This document shows positions 1 to 4,234 of a stretch of 5,931 nucleotides of DNA, one piece after another; the stretch's first letter is position 1, and each line of letters begins with the position of its first letter. The notes under the pieces were generated by a model. That model did not search any database. It was not told where the DNA came from and saw nothing but the letters and a program-made list of their open reading frames with translations. A program made the position numbers and the translations under genes. The stretch comes from Ruminococcaceae bacterium UBA1213 (GTDB lineage: Bacteria > Bacillota > Clostridia > Oscillospirales > Acutalibacteraceae): assembly GCA_002309275.1 (NCBI GenBank), contig DBXL01000162.1, positions 1 through 5,931 of the forward strand, in the 5' to 3' direction.

Positions 1-452
1 TATAAAAAGTGAAAAACAGCTTTTAAGAATAACTCACAGATTGACAAATATTCGTCATGCTCATATTCATAAAGCCACTTCCGAAATAGTAAGCCGACAG
101 CCAAAGTTTATTGTAATGGAAGATTTGAATGTCAAAGGCATGATGAGATGAAGAACAAACACCTTGCCAGAGATGTACAGGAACAGTGTTTCTATGAATT
201 TTACAGGCAGATACAGTATAAATGTCAATGGAACAATATTGAATTTATCACGGCAGACAGAGATTATCAGGCAAGTGTTAATCTGATGAGATATTATGAA
301 TTAACGGCATAGCCGAAACAAGTGTCGTTAATGTGTACCCATACGTTAGCGGGGAACTATCGCCTTTGGAGTGTCCTATCAAACATAAGTAGATTTATAT
401 CGAAAATGGACACGGTGAACAAGGAATGAAATATAAAAGTTGTTTTTTATAG
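1..452 (+). pseudogene. tnpB: Decayed 3' portion of an IS200/IS605-family tnpB (RNA-guided nuclease/accessory transposon protein)
   Basis: The start of the gene lies outside the window. From base 2 the frame reads a typical TnpB middle section: LTNIRHAHIHKATSEIV, then FIVMEDLNVKGMM, whose Glu is the RuvC-II residue of the family. It stops at TGA 149-151. The text resumes in another frame at 148 (MKNKHLARDVQEQCFYEFYRQIQY) and runs through FITADRDYQASVNLMRYYELTA to TAG 310-312. A third frame, from about 306, reads VYPYVSGELSPLECP, has a stop at 390-392 and can be followed to TAG 450-452. In intact relatives a four-cysteine zinc ribbon lies between the ITADR and DRDYQASVNL blocks. Here those blocks are fused and no CxxC pair is present, so the ribbon has been deleted, while the presumed RuvC-III Asp in DRDYQ survives. 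The gene cannot make a full TnpB. Homology of the third-frame tail is less certain than that of the first two segments. Confidence 0.85.
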
Positions 453-483
453 CTTTTTATAAGTTTTCAGTAACGGTGGCAGT

Positions 484-1440
484 ATGGCAAAGCAACCGAT
501 ACCGGTATATTTGTTTTTAGGCTTTCTGGACAGCGGAAAGACTAAATTTATACATGAAACTCTGTGTGATACACGCTTTCAGAATGGCGACAAAACCCTT
601 GTCATTCTGTGTGAGGAGGGCGAAGAAGAGCTGGATACCTCGAAATACAAGGGCGGGAAAAATGTCACGATAGTGACAGTTGAGGAAAAAGAACAGCTTA
701 CGAGTGAATTTCTTGAAAACGCCCTGAAAAAGAGCCGTGCAGTCCGTGTAATGATAGAATATAATGGTATGTGGCTCATGGAAGAGCTTGGAAAAGCCCT
801 GCCGGAGAATTGGCAGATATATCAGATTATGATGATGGCAGATTCCAATACATTTGAGATGTATAACAGCAATATGCGACAGCTTGTGTATGACAAGATT
901 AATATAACAGAGCTTGTTGCATTCAACAGATACTCGGATAAAATTGAAAAGATGAATCTTCATAAGATAGTCAGGGCAATCAATCGCCGTACAGCAATCA
1001 TATACGAGCATACAGACGGGACAGTGGAAGAGGATAATATAGCCGATCCGTTGCCGTTTGACGTGAATGCAGACGTTATCGAAGTGAAAGACACGGATTT
1101 TGGCTTGCTGTATATGGACGTAATGGACAATCCCCAAAAGTATGACGGAAAGACCATAAAATTCAAAGCCCTTGTTGCAAGGAGTGCGAGAATGGGGAAA
1201 GATACGTTCATAGGCGGAAGATTTGCAATGACGTGTTGTGTAGATGACATAAGATATGTAGGATTTCTTTGTAAATGGAGAAGTGCGTCAAGCCTTGCCA
1301 ACAAGGCATGGTATCATGTCACGGCAGAGGTAAAAGCGGTAAGAGATGCGATGTTCGGCGGAGAAGTAGGACCGATGTTTTATGTGAGTGATGCCAGAAC
1401 GGCGGAAAAGCCTGAAGAAGAAACAGTATATTTTTCATAA
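484..1440 (+). CDS. G3E/CobW-like P-loop GTPase fused to a YcgQ/TIGR03943-like C-terminal domain
   Basis: The 318-residue product appears soluble; no signal peptide or membrane helix is seen. Residues 8-20 form a beta strand followed by the Walker A loop GFLDSGKT (13-20), the hallmark of CobW/HypB/UreG-type G3E GTPases. IEYNGMW (91-97) sits where the family has its ETTG switch motif. NRYSD (148-152) can serve as the NKxD guanine-specificity motif. The CxCC metal motif of true CobW metallochaperones is missing. From about residue 196 a second domain follows (DVIEVKDTDF, then NPQKYDGKTIKFKALV). Its GRFAMTCCVDD block (245-255) and GFLC (260-263) resemble the C-terminal domain of YcgQ/TIGR03943 proteins, which accompany DUF318-type permeases. 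No permease gene is in the window. The ATG at 484 follows a modest GGTGG ribosome site (475-479, 4 nt spacing). The gene appears monocistronic and ends in the hairpin at 1441. The family call is fairly secure; nucleotide specificity and biological role, possibly metal or small-solute handling, are inferred. Confidence 0.8.
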   Translation: MAKQPIPVYLFLGFLDSGKTKFIHETLCDTRFQNGDKTLVILCEEGEEELDTSKYKGGKNVTIVTVEEKEQLTSEFLENALKKSRAVRVMIEYNGMWLMEELGKALPENWQIYQIMMMADSNTFEMYNSNMRQLVYDKINITELVAFNRYSDKIEKMNLHKIVRAINRRTAIIYEHTDGTVEEDNIADPLPFDVNADVIEVKDTDFGLLYMDVMDNPQKYDGKTIKFKALVARSARMGKDTFIGGRFAMTCCVDDIRYVGFLCKWRSASSLANKAWYHVTAEVKAVRDAMFGGEVGPMFYVSDARTAEKPEEETVYFS

Positions 1441-1475
1441 AAAAATGGTACGGAGTTTTTCCGTACCATTTTTTT
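1441..1475. terminator. Bidirectional intrinsic terminator between convergent genes
   Basis: A perfect hairpin pairs 1441-1454 with 1460-1473. The GC-rich core is GGTACGGA against TCCGTACC, with a 5-nt loop (GTTTT, 1455-1459). The stem is flanked by an A-run on the left and a T-run on the right (1469-1475). Read in the plus direction it begins immediately after the GTPase stop codon. Read in the minus direction it lies 17 nt beyond the stop of the LCP gene, and the A-run becomes the U-tract. It therefore fits factor-independent termination for both converging transcripts. Confidence 0.92.
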
Positions 1476-1491
1476 GAGCCACGCTTGTAAA

Positions 1492-2697
1492 TTAATCAGC
1501 GTCTTTGTTGAAAATGAATTCATAAAGGGCATTTTTTTCTTCTTCAAAGTTGGATATACGCAGAACAGAAGCACCGTTGACCGTATCATAGTCAAAATTG
1601 AACTGCTGGGGGACTTTGTGACCGACTGTCTTGTATTTGAGATAATTGGGCATACCCAGACTTGTTTTGATAGTGTCGGGGAGATTCATGTTAGTGGTAA
1701 TCATGGGTGCAACGTCATATGCAATTTTTATGAGGTCTGCAATGGAGGAAGCCTGGACTTTTTCAATGACGGCATCTATGACTTCACGCTGTCTTTGTGT
1801 GCGTGCAAAGTCGTCACCACTGCAAATGCCTTCTTCACCTCGATTTCTTGCGTGCCAGAGAGCCTGTCTGCCGTTGACGTGGACTTTAACGCCTGTCTGT
1901 CCTTCAAAATCGGGTGCTGTTGACATGAGTTCGTTTGTCACTTCGACCTGATGATTTTTGTGACTCTGCCAGTCAATGTAATTAATTTCTTCTTCTGTGA
2001 GGGTGATGTCAAGACCGCCGAGGCTGTTGACGATATAGGTAAAGCTGTCAAAGTCGAGGACAATATAATTATCAATTTTGATTTTGAAGTTGTACTCAAT
2101 GGTTTCTATGGCGAGCTTTGCACCGCCCAGAGAAAAGGCGGCATTGAGTTTATCTTCTCCCTGCTTGAAAATCGGCAGATACAAATCCCTCAGAAAAGAT
2201 ATCTGCTTTAAGGCATTATGTTTTTTGTCTATGGATATTAACATCATGGTATCCGCCCTGCCGTTGTCGTCATCAAAATGGTCGTCAAGACCGAATATCA
2301 TAATATTTTGTATCTGATTGTCGGTTTTAAGCTCTCCGGCGACTTCTTCGACGGCTGCATGGTCAGGATTATTTCTTGTATAGTCGATTCTTGATATAAG
2401 AACAGCTATTCCTCCAGCCAGTGCAAGTACCGACACGATTATGAGAAAAATCATGAGTTTCAGAAAACCATGTCGTATTTTTCTGCGTCTTTCCGGATTG
2501 GGCGGTTTACGCTCTTTTTTAGGGGGAGGCGGATTTTCGGGAGGCGGTTCGGGGGGCTGTTCGGGAGGTTCGGTTTTTTTAGGTCTTTTCGGGGGAGGGG
2601 GATTGGGATTTTTTTTATTGGCGGGGTGTCCGTTGAAAAAGACCTCCTGAAAGCGATATTCTCCCTTTTTGGCATAAAGTACATTTTCTTTTTGCAA
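1492..2697 (-). CDS. LytR-CpsA-Psr (LCP) family cell-wall polymer ligase/regulator with proline-rich cytoplasmic N-terminus
   Basis: LCP proteins are membrane-anchored enzymes that transfer undecaprenyl-pyrophosphate-linked glycopolymers, such as teichoic acids or capsule, to peptidoglycan. This 401-residue protein has a cytoplasmic N-terminus of about 78 residues; residues 31-68 contain 20 prolines, many in PP, PPP or PPPP runs. A basic stretch (RRRKIRHG) then precedes one membrane helix (about 79-101), and the rest is predicted extracellular. LCP motifs are in order: GLDD (136-139), RADTMMLISID (147-157), SFLRDLYLP (167-175), KLNAAFSLGG (183-192), LGGLDI (226-231), ALWHARNR (279-286) and FARTQRQREVI (297-307). 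The RADT, RD and HARNR/RTQRQR residues are those expected to bind the pyrophosphate. No extra C-terminal LytR_C domain is seen. The start is TTG at 2697, with a weak AGAAG site (2707-2711) 9 nt upstream; no in-frame ATG occurs before the membrane helix. It is the last gene of the upp operon, 15 nt after the phosphopantetheinyl transferase. Confidence 0.9.
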   Translation of the reverse strand: MQKENVLYAKKGEYRFQEVFFNGHPANKKNPNPPPPKRPKKTEPPEQPPEPPPENPPPPKKERKPPNPERRRKIRHGFLKLMIFLIIVSVLALAGGIAVLISRIDYTRNNPDHAAVEEVAGELKTDNQIQNIMIFGLDDHFDDDNGRADTMMLISIDKKHNALKQISFLRDLYLPIFKQGEDKLNAAFSLGGAKLAIETIEYNFKIKIDNYIVLDFDSFTYIVNSLGGLDITLTEEEINYIDWQSHKNHQVEVTNELMSTAPDFEGQTGVKVHVNGRQALWHARNRGEEGICSGDDFARTQRQREVIDAVIEKVQASSIADLIKIAYDVAPMITTNMNLPDTIKTSLGMPNYLKYKTVGHKVPQQFNFDYDTVNGASVLRISNFEEEKNALYEFIFNKDAD

Positions 2698-2712
2698 GTT
2701 TTTTCACTTCTT

Positions 2713-3330
2713 TCAGATGTTAAGTAAATTTTGAATGTTTATGTAAGAAATTTCAACAGGTTTTTCGGAGTAGTATGAAATGATATATTCGCCCGAATCA
2801 AGAGAGTGAATATATTTCATTTGGGGCAGATTTTCATTTATCTGTGAAAAATCCATTAAAAGTCCTCTGCCGTCGAGCTTGGAGAAGCATTCTTTTCTTG
2901 TCCAGAATTTAATAAAATCCCTGTCGGGCTGACCGCCTGACAGAATGGCGGATATTTCATTGGGCGAGCAGGTACGTCTTAATACACCGGAATGTACCTT
3001 TCTTATCTCCATTATATCTATGGCAGTATTTTTGTCGGACAGGATACAGGCAGCGGCATTTTTGCAGTGACTGAAATTAAAAAATATATTGTCATGGTTT
3101 TTTATATAGGGTTTTCCTCTCTGACGGAATGCAAAAACAGGTTTTTCCGCAATGCCGTATTCCAGCTTTAAGCCGTATCTTAAAAGAAGATATACGGCAC
3201 AGCCGTTTATTTTATCACTCAATACGGCATATTCTTTTAATTTTTCAGCCCTCTGCACGCTTAAAAGATGATGGGATTTTTCAAGAAAGTCCCTGTCGAG
3301 TTCATTGACGTTTTCAAGTATATATATCAT
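2713..3330 (-). CDS. Sfp-type 4'-phosphopantetheinyl transferase
   Basis: Enzymes of this family move the phosphopantetheine arm from coenzyme A to a serine of acyl, peptidyl or aryl carrier proteins. The 205-residue product is slightly shorter than Bacillus Sfp. It shows the family landmarks in order: GKPY (72-75), FNFSHC (84-89, CoA-binding region), AIDIMEI (103-109, Mg site) and FWTRKECFSKLDGRGL (142-157). In the last block WTRKE carries the catalytic/Mg Glu147, and Lys151 follows. The Mg motif is unusual: Sfp has Asp-Ile-Glu, whereas here it is Asp105-Ile-Met107 with the Glu displaced to 108. The ATG overlaps the upp stop codon (ATGA), and no strong ribosome site precedes it, so translation is probably coupled to upp. 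No carrier protein or synthase gene is in the window, so the substrate is unknown; it could be fatty-acid ACP or a secondary-metabolite carrier. Confidence 0.85.
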   Translation of the reverse strand: MIYILENVNELDRDFLEKSHHLLSVQRAEKLKEYAVLSDKINGCAVYLLLRYGLKLEYGIAEKPVFAFRQRGKPYIKNHDNIFFNFSHCKNAAACILSDKNTAIDIMEIRKVHSGVLRRTCSPNEISAILSGGQPDRDFIKFWTRKECFSKLDGRGLLMDFSQINENLPQMKYIHSLDSGEYIISYYSEKPVEISYINIQNLLNI

Positions 3331-3956
3331 TTTGTACCAAAAATTCTGTCGCCTGCATCGCCCAGACCGGGGCAGATATAGGCATTTTCATTCAGTCCCC
3401 TGTCCAATGCACCTATATAGAGCTGTACATCAGGGTGTTTGTCGGTGAAAGCCTTCACGCCTTCGGGAGCAGCTACGATACACATACATTTAATAGTCTT
3501 TCCGCCGAGAGCCTTTATTTCATTGACGGCATCTATGAGAGAACCGCCTGTGGCAAGCATGGGGTCTGTTACAATAATCAGTCTTTCTTCAATAAAAGAG
3601 GGGAGTTTGCAGTAATACGTCTGAGGCTTGTGCGTTTTCTCGTCACGGCACATTCCGATATGACCGACTTTTGCACTCGGCAGAAGGGCAAGTATGCCGT
3701 TGACCATTCCCAGACCGGCACGCAGTATCGGCACAACAGCAGGTTTTTTGCCGTCAAGTACAGGCTGTACAGTGTCCTCAATGGGCGTTTTTATTTCAAT
3801 ATCTCTTGTTTTGAGGTCGCAGAGAGCTTCATATCCCATAAGCATGGCAATTTCTTCGACAAGCTTGCGAAATTCATTGGTACCCGTTCTTTCGTCACGC
3901 AGCATAGTAATTTTATGCTTGATAAGGGGGTGATTCATATAATATACGTTTGACAT
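3327..3956 (-). CDS. upp: Uracil phosphoribosyltransferase
   Basis: This cytosolic enzyme of pyrimidine salvage converts uracil and PRPP to UMP and pyrophosphate. The 209-residue protein has the standard length of bacterial Upp and is well conserved. It shows VVPILRAGLGMVNG (74-87), the PRPP-binding loop IIVTDPMLATGGS (127-139), and the C-terminal uracil-binding segment YICPGLGDAGDR (193-204). The start was placed at ATG 3956-3954 because it begins the usual MSNVY...NHPLIKHK N-terminus and sits 7 nt from a strong AGGAGA ribosome site. An in-frame TTG start at 4019 would overlap the promoter -35 box and is rejected. It is the first gene of a three-gene operon with the phosphopantetheinyl transferase and the LCP protein. 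Its leader is only about 28 nt, so PyrR-type attenuation is not visible. Confidence 0.96.
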   Translation of the reverse strand: MSNVYYMNHPLIKHKITMLRDERTGTNEFRKLVEEIAMLMGYEALCDLKTRDIEIKTPIEDTVQPVLDGKKPAVVPILRAGLGMVNGILALLPSAKVGHIGMCRDEKTHKPQTYYCKLPSFIEERLIIVTDPMLATGGSLIDAVNEIKALGGKTIKCMCIVAAPEGVKAFTDKHPDVQLYIGALDRGLNENAYICPGLGDAGDRIFGTK

Positions 3957-3963
3957 AAAAAAA

Positions 3964-3972
3964 TCTCCTTTT
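3964..3972 (-). promoter_or_regulatory. Ribosome binding site of upp
   Basis: On the minus strand the sequence reads AAAAGGAGA, followed by seven T residues and then the ATG at 3956. It is the strongest Shine-Dalgarno match that leads into a gene in the window, and it decides the start of upp in favour of the 209-residue form over the upstream TTG-initiated extension. Confidence 0.88.
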
Positions 3973-3990
3973 GCGGTAAAATTTATAATA

Positions 3991-4019
3991 ATTGTAGCAG
4001 TGATTTTGTGTCGTGTCAA
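3991..4019 (-). promoter_or_regulatory. Sigma-A-type promoter of the upp-PPTase-LCP operon
   Basis: Read on the minus strand, a perfect -35 box TTGACA (4014-4019) is followed after exactly 17 nt by the -10 box TACAAT (3991-3996), one mismatch from consensus. Transcription should begin near 3984, giving a leader of about 28 nt that contains only the ribosome site. No other convincing promoter or terminator was found within the operon down to 1475. Confidence 0.88.
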
Positions 4020-4116
4020 CCGTTTTCAAAATTATGACGAAAATTTAAAAAATAAGCGTGAATTAATGGCATTTTTTACAATTTTGTAATTAGTGGCGGC
4101 ATAGACGGAGAAAAAC

Positions 4117-4146
4117 TTGCATTTTGACAATGATATGTGTTATAAT
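4117..4146 (+). promoter_or_regulatory. Extended -10 promoter of the pseudokinase gene
   Basis: A perfect TATAAT (4141-4146) is preceded by TGT (4138-4140), giving the TGnTATAAT extended -10 element. At 18 nt spacing there is only a weak -35-like TTGCAT (4117-4122). A perfect TTGACA at 4124-4129 lies only 11 nt from the -10 box, too close to work as its -35. Transcription would start near 4153, leaving a leader of roughly 80 nt. The promoter faces away from that of the upp operon, with the two -35 regions about 100 nt apart. Confidence 0.75.
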
Positions 4147-4166
4147 ACTGTGAGATGTGTTTTTAG

Positions 4167-4213
4167 CGGGCAGCCGTACTTGCCCGAAGAAGATTCAAAT
4201 GAAATTTGTACGG
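4167..4213 (+). promoter_or_regulatory. Leader hairpin with possible pseudoknot upstream of the pseudokinase start
   Basis: In the predicted mRNA leader, CGGGCA (4167-4172) pairs perfectly with TGCCCG (4181-4186) around an 8-nt loop (4173-4180). The loop contains CCGTAC (4174-4179), which is fully complementary to GTACGG at 4208-4213. The two pairings together would form an H-type pseudoknot ending at the GGAG (4212-4215) that precedes the start region. There is no T-tract after the hairpin, so it is not a terminator. I recognise no named riboswitch class. A regulatory role is inferred from the complementarity alone. Confidence 0.4.
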
Positions 4214-4234
4214 AGAAATGGCGGTTTTTAAATT

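Noticed and set aside
436..470. Promoter for the GTPase gene in the AT-rich stretch before 484
   Set aside because: TTGTTT (440-445) and TATAAG (458-463) are only 12 nt apart, and no properly spaced pair was found. The promoter may lie within the tnpB relic but cannot be assigned.
517..1137. Long minus-strand ORF (206 residues) opposite the GTPase gene
   Set aside because: It is antisense to a gene with clear P-loop and YcgQ-type motifs, its composition is rich in His, Cys, Phe and Ile with no domain pattern, and no promoter or ribosome site is evident.
1474..1923. Plus-strand ORF (149 residues) opposite the LCP gene
   Set aside because: It begins inside the terminator T-tract region, is antisense to well-conserved LCP motifs, and shows no family features.
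2470..2727. Glycine/phenylalanine-rich plus-strand ORFs around 2441-2727
   Set aside because: Their apparent low-complexity repeats are only the complement of the proline codons of the LCP protein.
3435..3953. Plus-strand ORF (172 residues) opposite upp
   Set aside because: It is antisense to a highly conserved enzyme gene and has no recognisable domain or initiation signals.
3957..4019. N-terminal extension of upp by 21 residues from an upstream TTG
   Set aside because: It would start inside the -35 hexamer, upstream of the predicted transcription start, lacks a ribosome site, and exceeds the conserved family length.
4124..4129. Perfect TTGACA as -35 box for the pseudokinase gene
   Set aside because: It lies 11 nt from the perfect TATAAT, and no acceptable -10 box occurs 16-18 nt downstream. 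The extended -10 reading explains the promoter better.
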